NCBI GenBank assembly: GCA_040880125.1
Contig: JBBDJB010000041.1
Span: 22,834 to 86,833, forward strand
Origin: JBBDJB01 sp040880125
GTDB lineage: Bacteria > Planctomycetota > Planctomycetia > Pirellulales > JBBDJB01
Direction of reading: 5' to 3'
DNA length: 64,000 nt
The notes under the pieces were generated by a model. That model ran no database searches. It worked only from the letters and a program-made list of their open reading frames with translations, and was not told the DNA's origin. Shown here in pieces: positions 7,674 through 15,408 of the stretch (positions are counted from its first letter, which is position 1; the number at the start of each line of letters is the position of its first letter). The translations under genes and the position numbers were made by a program.

Positions 7674-9005
7674 ATGGGCGCAAGCAGAGTGAAGCCGCTT
7701 TCACGTCGGACGTTTTTGCGCGGCTTGGGCGTGAGCATGGCGCTGCCGATGCTTGATGCGATGGTGCCGGCGTTCGCACAGTCGGCCCAGGCAGCCGGAC
7801 CGCAGCCGCGGATGGTGTTTCTGTACGTGCCTAATGGCGTCAATATCGCCAAATGGATGCCCGGCGGCGCAGGCGCGGCTTTCGAGCTCTCGCCGACGTT
7901 GAATGCCCTCGCGCGGCATCGCCGCAATTTGACCGTCCTTACCGGTCTGGGGCATCCTAACTCGCAGGGCGGGCACTCCGGCGCGGACACCTGGCTCACC
8001 GGCGCCGATCTGCACGGCGTGTCAGGCTACGACTATCGCAACAGCATTTCGGTCGATCAAATGGCGGCGGAAGCGGTAGGCCGGGAAACCCGCATCCCCT
8101 CCCTGGAACTCTCCAGCAGCGGCGGCACCGGCAAGCCAGGGCACTCGCACACGCTCTCCTTCAGCCGCGATGCGGTCCCGCTGCCGGCCGAGAGCCGCCC
8201 CCGTGCGGTCTTCCAGCGGCTGTTCGTCGACGATACCGGCGCATCGCGCCAGGCGCAAAAGCAGCGATTTGCCGACGACCAAAGCATCCTCGACGCCGTA
8301 CTCGGTCAGGCCAATTCGTTGCAACGCAAGCTCGGCCCGCGCGACAAGCAGAAGATGGACGAGTACATGACCAGCGTGCGCGAGGTCGAACGGCGTGTTG
8401 AGCGGTTGGAGTCCTGGCTTGATGTACCCAAGCCGCAAGTCACTACCGACGGGCTTCAACTGGACGCCATGCCCGACAATCGTGGCGATCGCCAGACGTA
8501 CTTCCGCACGATGCTCGACCTGATCGTGCTGGCGGTGCAAACCGATACAACGCGCGTGTGCACGTTTGAACTGGGGCGAGAAGCTGCCGGCGGAAACTAC
8601 GATGAGCTGGGCCTGAAGGCGAATCATCACGAACTGTCGCACCACGGCGGCGATGCACAAATGCTCGACGGCCTGTTCAAGATTGACTGCTTCTTGCTGG
8701 ACCAACTCGGGTACTTCGCGGATCGGCTGCAAGCGGCACAGGAAGGCGATGCGACGATGCTCGACCGTACGATGGTGCTGTACGGAAGCGGCATGAACAG
8801 CGGCGAAGGCGGTGGCCATTCGCCCAAGAACATCCCCACGCTGATGCTCGGCGGGCACGCCCTCGGTCTGAAGCTGGGCCAGCACCTCCAGTTCACAGAT
8901 GGCCGGGTGCCGATGTCCAACCTGTTTGTCTCCATGCTGCAAAGCATGAGCCTGCCGATCGATCGATTCATGGACAGCACCGGCACGACGACGGGATTGA
9001 TCTGA
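7674..9005 (+). CDS. Tat-exported DUF1552 protein
   Basis: 443 residues. The N-terminus carries a twin-arginine signal: Ser-Arg-Arg-Thr-Phe-Leu-Arg-Gly followed by a hydrophobic stretch ending near Ala-Phe-Ala-Gln. The rest matches DUF1552, an alkaline-phosphatase-superfamily-like family, with Phe-Leu-Tyr-Val-Pro-Asn-Gly-Val-Asn early, Leu-Thr-Gly-Leu-Gly-His-Pro, and near the end Met-Val-Leu-Tyr-Gly-Ser-Gly-Met-Asn-Ser-Gly. These proteins are folded in the cytoplasm and exported, usually beside a DUF1592 cytochrome, as here: the stop overlaps the next start by one base (TGATG), which argues for coupled translation. The biochemical function of the pair is not established. Confidence 0.88.
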   Translation: MGASRVKPLSRRTFLRGLGVSMALPMLDAMVPAFAQSAQAAGPQPRMVFLYVPNGVNIAKWMPGGAGAAFELSPTLNALARHRRNLTVLTGLGHPNSQGGHSGADTWLTGADLHGVSGYDYRNSISVDQMAAEAVGRETRIPSLELSSSGGTGKPGHSHTLSFSRDAVPLPAESRPRAVFQRLFVDDTGASRQAQKQRFADDQSILDAVLGQANSLQRKLGPRDKQKMDEYMTSVREVERRVERLESWLDVPKPQVTTDGLQLDAMPDNRGDRQTYFRTMLDLIVLAVQTDTTRVCTFELGREAAGGNYDELGLKANHHELSHHGGDAQMLDGLFKIDCFLLDQLGYFADRLQAAQEGDATMLDRTMVLYGSGMNSGEGGGHSPKNIPTLMLGGHALGLKLGQHLQFTDGRVPMSNLFVSMLQSMSLPIDRFMDSTGTTTGLI

Positions 9006-11620
9006 TGCCTCGGCCCGCCTTGCTTGCGGCAGTGTGGTGCGGCGCGTGGATGGCGGCGGTGTACGCCTCCGCGCAATCCGATGATGCGGCGCAGCAGATT
9101 GACGCTGGTGCGGCGCGTGCGTTCTTCCGACAGCACTGCCTTAAGTGTCACGGCGAGCAAACCCAGGAGGCGAAACTGCGGCTGGATGGGCTCGCCGCCG
9201 ATTTCGCCCGGGGCGAGGTGGCTGAGCGCTGGACGGAGGTGATGGACCGGCTGAACAGCGGCGAAATGCCTCCTCCGGAAGAACCGCAGCCGGATGCGCA
9301 GCGGGTCGTCGCGATTACCGAGTGGATCGCCAAGTCGCTTGCGCAGGCAGCGGCCGATCGGCAGAGCAGCGGCGGCGAGGCCGTGCTGCGGCGTTTGAAT
9401 CGCGACGAGTACAACAACACGATCCGCGATCTGTTGGCCGTCGACTTCCGCCCGGGTGACACCTTTCCCGCCGATCCGCCGGCGCACGGCTTCGACAACG
9501 TCGGCGCGGCGCTGCAGATCTCGCCGCTGCTGATGGAGAAGTATCTGAAGGCGGCGCGGGAAATTGTCGATCAAGCGATTGCGACCGGCGAGCGGCCGCC
9601 GAGCTACTCATGGCACCTGGAAGTGGAGGAGGCCCATCGCTCGAACGTTTTTCCCGGCCGCCAGAGCGCGGGCGAGGACGAGCTGTGGGTGCCCGACCGC
9701 ATCACGCTGGGCCATCGCTACATCATCAAGGGCAGCGGCCAGGAAGTGCGAGACGGTATGGTCGTGCACACCGGCTCCCAGGACGAATGGGGGAGCGGCT
9801 TCCGATGGTTCCGCGTGCCCAACACCGGCCGCTATCGCGTGCGTGTTCGAGCGGCGGCCCGGGTTCCGTCACGCCAGGAAGTGCTCGACTCGGTGCAGCG
9901 GATCATGCTGCAGCGAAATGTGGAACGCGATTGGAAGGACGACTCGGCCGCGGAGCAGGAGCGCAAGAAGGCGCAGTGGCTCGCCGATGAGTGGCCGCAA
10001 ATCGCCGAGCACTTCCGCACCGATCCCATCTACGGCTACGGCGCTCCGCGGATGAAGGTCGCCACCGAGGGCCGTATCGTGCTGGGCGAGGTGAGCGTCG
10101 ACGCGACGGTCGACGCGCCGCAGGTGTACGAGTTCGACTGCGAACTGACGCACAACCCGGCGGAGACACAAGGCATCGACATCACCAATAACTATCGGGT
10201 GCCACGACTGCTGGAGAACAACTGGTTTCTGCACCACCCGGACTTCGCCCGACCGGAGTTACTAGTCGATTGGGTCGAGCTGGAGGGCATCTACGCGGAC
10301 GAGTGGCCGCCGGAAAGCCACTTGCGACTTTTTCCCTCGCCGCCGCCCGCTGGCAGTCGCGAGATCGACTACGCCCGAGAGGTGCTCGCGCGCTTTATGG
10401 GGCGGGCCTATCGCCGGCCGGTCGAACAGGTCGAGGTCGATTCGATGCTCTCGCTCTTCGGGCAAGTACGGCCGCACAAGGAGTCGTTCGAGGAAGCGAT
10501 CAAAGTGCCGCTGACGGCGGTGCTCAGTTCGCCTCACTTTCTATTCCTCGTGGAGCCGGCCACCGCCGAGGGGCCGCAGTCGCTAAGTGACTACCAGATC
10601 GCCAGCCGGCTGTCGTACTTCCTGTGGAGCAGCATGCCGGACGACGCCCTGTTCACCCTGGCGGCCGAGGGCAAGCTGTCCGCGACCGACGCGCTCCGCA
10701 AGCAAGTTGACCGCATGCTGGCCGATCCGCGCAGCGGTGCGCTGGTCCGCAACTTCGCCGGGCAATGGCTGGGGCTGCGAGAAGTGGGGTCCAACCCGCC
10801 CGTCGAGAGCCTCTTCCCGCGATACGACTCGCACCTGGAGGAATCGATGGTGCGAGAGAGCGAGGCCTTCTTCGCCGAGATTTTGCAGCACGACCTCAGT
10901 GTCATGAATCTGATCCAGTCCGACTTCGCAATGCTCAACGAGCGGCTAGCCCGCTTCTACGGGATTCCCGAAGTGCGAGGCGATCGCTTTCGCCGCGTCG
11001 ACTTGCCCGAGGGCGCGCGCCGCGGTGGCGTGCTGACGCAGGCCAGCGTGCTGACGCTCACCTCCAATGGCACGCGCACCTCGCCGGTCGTGCGGGGCGT
11101 GTGGATTCTGGAGAACCTGCTGGGCGATCCGCCCCCGCCTCCGCCACCAGACGCAGGTGATCTGGCGCCAAGCGTGCCGGGCATCGACAAGGCCACGGTG
11201 CGCGATCGGCTCGAAGCGCACCGCCGCATTCCGCAGTGTGCCAGTTGTCATCAGAAGATCGACCCGCTGGGCTTCGCCTTGGAAAACTTCGATGCCCACG
11301 GTCGGTGGCGGGATCAATACGGCTTCGGCTACGAAGGCCGGGTGCATGGCGACGATCCGGTGGTCGACGCCAGTGGCCGCCTGCCGGACGGCCGGCGGTT
11401 GGATGGAGTCGAAAGTCTGCAAGCAGTTCTGCTCGCCGACGAGGACCGCTTCTTGGCCTGCCTGACCGAGAAGATGATGATCTACGCGTTGGGCCGCGGC
11501 CTCGAAGCGCGCGACCGCCCGCTGCGCGACAAGCTGGTCGCCGACATGAAGGCCGACGGCTACACGCTGCGGAGCCTTATCAAGAGTATCGTCACGAGCG
11601 AAGCGTTCTTGACGAAGTGA
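9005..11620 (+). CDS. Planctomycete c-type cytochrome with DUF1587/1592/1588/1585 domains
   Basis: 871 residues with a signal peptide. A haem c site Cys45-Leu-Lys-Cys48-His49 opens the planctomycete cytochrome domain. The chain then runs through DUF1587 (Leu-Asn-Arg-Asp-Glu-Tyr-Asn-Asn-Thr-Ile-Arg-Asp-Leu-Leu), a carbohydrate-binding-like insert, DUF1595, DUF1592 (Ser-Arg-Leu-Ser-Tyr-Phe-Leu-Trp-Ser), DUF1588 and DUF1585. A second CXXCH, Cys745-Ala-Ser-Cys748-His749, lies in DUF1588, so the protein may bind two haems. It probably passes electrons in the periplasm together with the DUF1552 protein encoded just upstream. Large paralogous sets of these pairs are typical of planctomycetes; the substrate is unknown. 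Confidence 0.88.
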   Translation: MPRPALLAAVWCGAWMAAVYASAQSDDAAQQIDAGAARAFFRQHCLKCHGEQTQEAKLRLDGLAADFARGEVAERWTEVMDRLNSGEMPPPEEPQPDAQRVVAITEWIAKSLAQAAADRQSSGGEAVLRRLNRDEYNNTIRDLLAVDFRPGDTFPADPPAHGFDNVGAALQISPLLMEKYLKAAREIVDQAIATGERPPSYSWHLEVEEAHRSNVFPGRQSAGEDELWVPDRITLGHRYIIKGSGQEVRDGMVVHTGSQDEWGSGFRWFRVPNTGRYRVRVRAAARVPSRQEVLDSVQRIMLQRNVERDWKDDSAAEQERKKAQWLADEWPQIAEHFRTDPIYGYGAPRMKVATEGRIVLGEVSVDATVDAPQVYEFDCELTHNPAETQGIDITNNYRVPRLLENNWFLHHPDFARPELLVDWVELEGIYADEWPPESHLRLFPSPPPAGSREIDYAREVLARFMGRAYRRPVEQVEVDSMLSLFGQVRPHKESFEEAIKVPLTAVLSSPHFLFLVEPATAEGPQSLSDYQIASRLSYFLWSSMPDDALFTLAAEGKLSATDALRKQVDRMLADPRSGALVRNFAGQWLGLREVGSNPPVESLFPRYDSHLEESMVRESEAFFAEILQHDLSVMNLIQSDFAMLNERLARFYGIPEVRGDRFRRVDLPEGARRGGVLTQASVLTLTSNGTRTSPVVRGVWILENLLGDPPPPPPPDAGDLAPSVPGIDKATVRDRLEAHRRIPQCASCHQKIDPLGFALENFDAHGRWRDQYGFGYEGRVHGDDPVVDASGRLPDGRRLDGVESLQAVLLADEDRFLACLTEKMMIYALGRGLEARDRPLRDKLVADMKADGYTLRSLIKSIVTSEAFLTK

Positions 11621-11637
11621 GCGGTATGTGGCGCCGG

Positions 11638-11662
11638 GCGACACAGATATTGCTGTCTGTGC
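11638..11662 (+). repeat. ACAGACA palindromic repeat copy
   Basis: Arms are ACACAGATA and TGTCTGTGC around a short loop, 18 bases after the stop of the cytochrome gene. It is a possible 3' hairpin for that transcript. Confidence 0.6.
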
Positions 11663-11741
11663 ATGAGCAGCTCTATCGAAAAATGGGACTGGCTCGTTGC
11701 ATAGCGAGGCCAACATCTCCTGACACCGGCCGGGTCATCGT

Positions 11742-11818
11742 GCCTGTCCCCCTTTTCACAGCCCCGCGAGAGTCGCACGCGCGGTGAATCCGAGGGCGCC
11801 GCAGAAAGGGGGACAGGC
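11742..11818. repeat. Perfect 14-bp inverted repeat, arms 49 bases apart
   Basis: Left arm GCCTGTCCCCCTTT at 11742-11755 is exactly complementary to AAAGGGGGACAGGC at 11805-11818. A third related piece (CAGTCCCCTTTTCTGC) follows near 11870. It lies in a 315-base gap between convergent genes that holds no gene. It may end transcription from both sides or be a mobile-element remnant. Confidence 0.65.
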
Positions 11819-11935
11819 AGCGCGACACTACGCAATGCGAGAGGTAAATCGGCATCAAGCGCGGAGCCAGTCCCCTTTTCTGCTCCGGCGTATTCGAGCT
11901 TTCAGACCGCATAGAAGCGGATGCTCCACCGACGC

Positions 11936-12238
11936 TCAACGCAAAAGCTTCGCCAGTTCATCGTGGATCGACTTCTCGATCTTGCCCTTGAACATCATGG
12001 CGGCGAAGGGGATCTCGCCGTTCATCTTCACCTCGGGCGTGTCGGCGACCAAGTCGCCCTTGATCGTGAAGCCGAAGGTCGTAAAGCGGAAGTGCAGCAC
12101 GTTCCCCTCCCACGACTGCTCCAGGTCGCTGACCTGGTCGCCATAGTCCTTTTTCACTCTCTCGGTGAAGTGTGATAGCCGCTCGACGGCCTGCTCCTGG
12201 GTGAGCTGGTGGGGGACGGTAACGGAGAATTTGGGCAT
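11936..12238 (-). CDS. Polyhydroxyalkanoic acid system family protein
   Basis: 100 residues from the Met of Met-Pro-Lys-Phe-Ser-Val. It matches the small PHA-granule-associated family: N-terminal Val-Thr-Val-Pro-His-Gln-Leu-Thr-Gln-Glu-Gln-Ala, the helix with Leu-Ser-His-Phe, then alternating strands ending Lys-Met-Asn-Gly-Glu-Ile-Pro-Phe-Ala. GAGG lies six bases before the ATG; the frame runs 17 residues further upstream without a site. In other bacteria these proteins are found near polyhydroxyalkanoate genes, but none is near here, so a storage-granule role is not supported by context. The fold resembles SRPBCC-type binding proteins. Confidence 0.7.
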   Translation of the reverse strand: MPKFSVTVPHQLTQEQAVERLSHFTERVKKDYGDQVSDLEQSWEGNVLHFRFTTFGFTIKGDLVADTPEVKMNGEIPFAAMMFKGKIEKSIHDELAKLLR

Positions 12239-12579
12239 GCTGATCCTCAATTTTGCCGATTCGGGCGAAATATTATGAAACCTTCGCACCGGAACGAGCG
12301 TATGGTCCGATAGCGGGGATGGTACGTGTCAAGCGGTGAGGCGGTCCCGTCGACTGCCACGGCGGCTCTATTCGGGGCGGTTGTTGGGTCGCCGCCGATT
12401 GCCGGTTTTTCCAAGTGTAACACACGCCTCTGCCGAAGAAACGAGCCCGCCGCGCGGCGGCAGCGGGCCGCCCTTATCTCCTCCCCGGGCGGGGCCTATA
12501 ATTGGCACACGTGGGCAATTTGTGCCGGGTGGGTACCCAAGTCCGCGTTCCCGTGCGGCGACCCAGGAGCGATTTGCAG
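12239..12579. promoter_or_regulatory. Divergent intergenic region with a TATAAT -10 element
   Basis: There is no gene in these 341 bases. A perfect TATAAT at 12497-12502 faces the downstream gene, 78 bases before its ATG. CTTATC lies 18 bases upstream of it as a poor -35, and a GC-rich palindrome (CCCCGGGCGGGG) fills the spacer. Confidence 0.3.
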
Positions 12580-13203
12580 ATGAAGCGTCAATATCGGGGA
12601 GTGGCGATCGGAGCAGTAGTCGTGCTGATGGCAGCGCTGTCGGCGGCGGCTGGAGTCTACTCGCTGATGTTCCGACTGCCGTCCCCCGCCGAGGCCGACG
12701 TCGAGGGCCTCTTTCGCTGGCTGGTCACGCGCGATTTGGCGGATGAATCGTCCGAGATTCGCCGGCAACTCATCGCGCGGCTGGAGCCCGAGCTAGATCG
12801 GGGCATCGAGTTGAGCAGCGTGGAAGATCGGCTCGATCGAGAACAGCTGGCACAGTTCGAGAAGAACATCGATCGGCTGTTGGCCGACTGGTACGTTACC
12901 CAGTGCCAGACGTACTTTGCCACGCCCACCGACCAGCGCCGGCAACATCTAGATGCCCTGCTCGACCGCGTGTCGGCCTGGAACGTCAGCGAGCTGCTGG
13001 CCCAATTCGAAGCGGTCAGTGACACGCGGGCCGCGCCGAAACAGAACCCGCTGCTTCAGCTTTCCCAGCGGATGAATTCATGGAATGCCGAGGCCGCGCC
13101 GGAGCAGCAGGCGGCACTGAAAAAGTTTCAGGCCGATCTGCAAGCCCGGGCGCTGTGGCGCTCGGTGTCCGGCACCGTGGGCCGGTGGATGTCGCTTAAG
13201 TAG
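12580..13203 (+). CDS. Hypothetical single-pass membrane protein
   Basis: 207 residues. Residues about 8-28 form one hydrophobic helix right after a short basic N-terminus; the remaining 175 residues are charged and strongly helical, probably outside the membrane. CAGGAG lies eleven bases before the ATG, which decides this start over an upstream GTG-like frame. I do not recognise a family. Helical heptad-like stretches around Asp-Arg-Leu-Asp-Arg-Glu-Gln-Leu and Arg-Gln-His-Leu-Asp-Ala-Leu-Leu suggest a coiled or bundled periplasmic part. Confidence 0.7.
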   Translation: MKRQYRGVAIGAVVVLMAALSAAAGVYSLMFRLPSPAEADVEGLFRWLVTRDLADESSEIRRQLIARLEPELDRGIELSSVEDRLDREQLAQFEKNIDRLLADWYVTQCQTYFATPTDQRRQHLDALLDRVSAWNVSELLAQFEAVSDTRAAPKQNPLLQLSQRMNSWNAEAAPEQQAALKKFQADLQARALWRSVSGTVGRWMSLK

Positions 13204-13306
13204 GCGCGCGTGCGGCGCCGTCGGCTCACTAGCGCCCAGCGCTACCGCGACGCCGGCATAGCACCGCAACCTCGCCAGCTTCTGAGCAGCGCTGCTCAAG
13301 GCCAGA

Positions 13307-13510
13307 CTACCGCAGCGTCTCCTCGTCGTAATCAGTGCGATCGTGCACGTGCCACAAGGGCAGGCCTTCTTGAATACGCCGGGCGAGGATTTGAAGCTTC
13401 TCTCCCGTTCCCGGCATGGCCGTAGTCGAATCGAACTGTTCGTCATCGACGTCGTCAGGCTCGAAATCCCACAGCCCCATTCTGATGGCGTCCAGCACGG
13501 AGTTTGGCAC
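13307..13510 (-). CDS. Conserved small acidic protein
   Basis: 67 residues, acidic (Phe-Glu-Pro-Asp-Asp-Val-Asp-Asp-Glu) with no signal or membrane segment. The start is GTG, supported by GGAG at the right distance; the frame reads on upstream for 26 residues but without a site. The sequence looks like the small conserved planctomycete proteins of unknown role often annotated as hypothetical. Its neighbours (a membrane protein and mfnB) give no function. Confidence 0.6.
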   Translation of the reverse strand: MPNSVLDAIRMGLWDFEPDDVDDEQFDSTTAMPGTGEKLQILARRIQEGLPLWHVHDRTDYDEETLR

Positions 13511-13517
13511 TGTAGTT

Positions 13518-13521
13518 CTCC
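13518..13521 (-). promoter_or_regulatory. Ribosome-binding site deciding a GTG start
   Basis: GGAG on the minus strand, seven bases before the GTG of the 67-residue protein. It rules out the longer reading frame. Confidence 0.55.
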
Positions 13522-13729
13522 ATTCTTCCAGGACGATTTGAACCCACCGGACGAGAAACCGGTGCGCGCCAGAAGACTCGCGAACCACTCCGGCTCCCCT
13601 GCCGGATCATCCTTTGCGTCGCAAGTAAGCCAAAGAGTATGGCGGCTCTCGATGAAATGTCAAGCAATTCTTAAAAGGCTCCGCCGGCGCAGGATATACG
13701 GGCGGGCGGTGGCGTGGCATGGCAAGTAT

Positions 13730-14470
13730 TCACCACGCATGTTCCCGCGAAACAGCCTCGTTGCACGTGTCGCACGTTGCGCGCAGCGCGTGGGCCAGCG
13801 CCCGAACCCGCTGCTCGCAGATCTGCGATTGCCGGCCCGCGCGACACACTGCGCCGCGGACCGCAACGAGATCGGGCGCAAGCGCAACGGCGAGGGAAAT
13901 TGATTCGGCGGCTAACGATCCGGCCAATACCAGCCGGCTGCCGTGTTCGCGAACGCTCTGGCAGAACTCGCCCAACTGGGGCGCCGGCCACGCGTTGAAA
14001 AGAGACGCACCGTGCTTGAAGTAGGTATCGATCAGCACGGTTTTGCAGCCGATCACCCGGGCCTCTTTTAGCACCTCCCACGGCGCCGGCGCTCCGGCCG
14101 CCTGCCAGTCGGCGTACACCACCGCGACCGGCGCAGCCGGCGCGTGAAGCCTGCAAGCCTGACGCCACCGCCGCGGCCAGTCGTGCAGTCCAATACTGCG
14201 AGCCAGGCCGATCTTGGCGTGCGAAATTCCCGGCGGCAACTTGTGTAGTTCCGACGGAGATAGATCGTCCAGTTCGCCCAGCGCTGCGCTGACCGGACAT
14301 CGTCCGTCGACCGCAGCGAGCACTTCGCGCACCACGTCCGACTCGGCCGCGCCCAAGGCACCGCGGGCGGGCTCCTTCACGTCGATCCAGTCCGCGCCGC
14401 CGGCCAAGGCGGCACCGGCCTCCTCGGCATTGCGCACGCTAACCATTAGCGACACTCGGTGCGCGCTCAC
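13730..14470 (-). CDS. mfnB: (5-formylfuran-3-yl)methyl phosphate synthase (4-HFC-P synthase)
   Basis: 246 residues, the usual length. MfnB condenses two glyceraldehyde-3-phosphate molecules into the furan precursor of methanofuran. The family signature is clear: Leu-Met-Val-Ser-Val-Arg-Asn at 8-14, then Asp-Trp-Ile-Asp-Val-Lys-Glu-Pro-Ala-Arg-Gly-Ala-Leu-Gly around the active Lys32, Ala-Lys-Ile-Gly-Leu-Ala at Lys86, and Val-Leu-Ile-Asp-Thr-Tyr-Phe-Lys at Asp148/Lys152, positions that correspond to the lysines and aspartate of the archaeal enzyme. Start is GTG, overlapping the stop of the upstream membrane gene by four bases (GTGA). It implies methanofuran-type C1 transfer, known in planctomycetes. 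No other gene of that pathway is in the window. Confidence 0.88.
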   Translation of the reverse strand: MSAHRVSLMVSVRNAEEAGAALAGGADWIDVKEPARGALGAAESDVVREVLAAVDGRCPVSAALGELDDLSPSELHKLPPGISHAKIGLARSIGLHDWPRRWRQACRLHAPAAPVAVVYADWQAAGAPAPWEVLKEARVIGCKTVLIDTYFKHGASLFNAWPAPQLGEFCQSVREHGSRLVLAGSLAAESISLAVALAPDLVAVRGAVCRAGRQSQICEQRVRALAHALRATCDTCNEAVSREHAW

Positions 14471-15006
14471 TTCGTCGATGCTCCCTTTTTGGCGGCAGCC
14501 AGTCGTTGATTCAATCGCCGCACCGTTTTCTCATCGAGCGGCTCGCACCACGTGCCGCGAATGGTGACGTAGCTGTCGCACCAGTTGCCCAGCGACGGAT
14601 TGACCTCGACGTGCGACCACGATTCGTCGCGGGGCGATAATCTCGCGACGACTGTGACAGTCTGCGGTCCGTCGGTATGGTCGGGCGACGGCACGGCCGC
14701 CCCCTGCCCCATCAGAAAACCCTCAACCACGTCCAGTGGCACGGCCACCGGCCCCCCCGACCGCAGGAAGAACAGCACGTGCCCGTTGCGATAGGCGATC
14801 CGCGGTCGCGTCAGTTGCCACGCGAGACCGGCGAGCAGGAGTACACCGAGAACGAGCAGCCCCCAGCCGGTGATCGTCCACCCTGTGGCGGTGGCACCGG
14901 GAATGACCTCCAGGACCAGCAGCAGGCCGAGCAGCGCGGCAATTGCCGGGGCGGACATGCCGAACAACAGGGCCCGGCGGTTCGGTTTCAGCCACGTCTC
15001 TTGCAT
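14467..15006 (-). CDS. Two-helix membrane protein coupled to mfnB
   Basis: 179 residues from Met-Gln-Glu-Thr-Trp; the frame stays open 114 residues upstream, but that part is Arg-rich and lacks any protein character. Two hydrophobic helices (about 18-35 and 42-60) are followed by a soluble domain with Val-Leu-Phe-Phe-Leu-Arg-Ser-Gly-Gly-Pro-Val-Ala-Val-Pro-Leu-Asp and Trp-Cys-Asp-Ser-Tyr-Val. The arrangement resembles bacterial PH-like or YdbS-type membrane proteins, but I cannot assign a family. Its stop overlaps the mfnB start by four bases, so it is the first gene of a two-gene operon; whether it has a part in C1 metabolism is unknown. Confidence 0.6.
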   Translation of the reverse strand: MQETWLKPNRRALLFGMSAPAIAALLGLLLVLEVIPGATATGWTITGWGLLVLGVLLLAGLAWQLTRPRIAYRNGHVLFFLRSGGPVAVPLDVVEGFLMGQGAAVPSPDHTDGPQTVTVVARLSPRDESWSHVEVNPSLGNWCDSYVTIRGTWCEPLDEKTVRRLNQRLAAAKKGASTK

Positions 15007-15408
15007 GCTGAGCGTCAATGCGAGGAATGGATCAAGCGGCCAATGTACCGTCTTGGGCGTCGTTTGCGCAGGCCGCCGGGCTAGTCGTTGCGAGAATTCG
15101 CGGATCGTAACGGTTGTAAGAGTGCTTCCGCGGGAAGTGCCACACAGGCCGGCATCTCGCCGGCGGCCTGTGCCCCTTGTCGGCTCGCGGCTATAACCTA
15201 AAGTTTCACGTTGGCGGCGATTTGCGGCGCTACATCCGCGCCGCCGATTCCACGAATATCCTTCCGTGAGTCTGCCGGCACCGTCAACGCCCGCCAAGCG
15301 TGCCGCAGCAGGTGCTAGGATCGGGCGCGAAACCGCGCGTCGCATCAAGCACGTTTCACGCGAGGTGATGGATTACCCGAACGTCGATTCAGCCAGTCGA
15401 ACACCGCC
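15007..15408. other. Intergenic region with a 9-bp hairpin
   Basis: There is no gene in this 402-base divergent gap. CACAGGCCG at 15143 pairs with CGGCCTGTG at 15164, a small palindromic repeat. No clear promoter hexamers. Confidence 0.45.

Noticed and set aside
11621..11935. Gene between the cytochrome gene and the PHA-system gene
   Set aside because: Frames there are broken by the inverted repeats and show no protein-like features.
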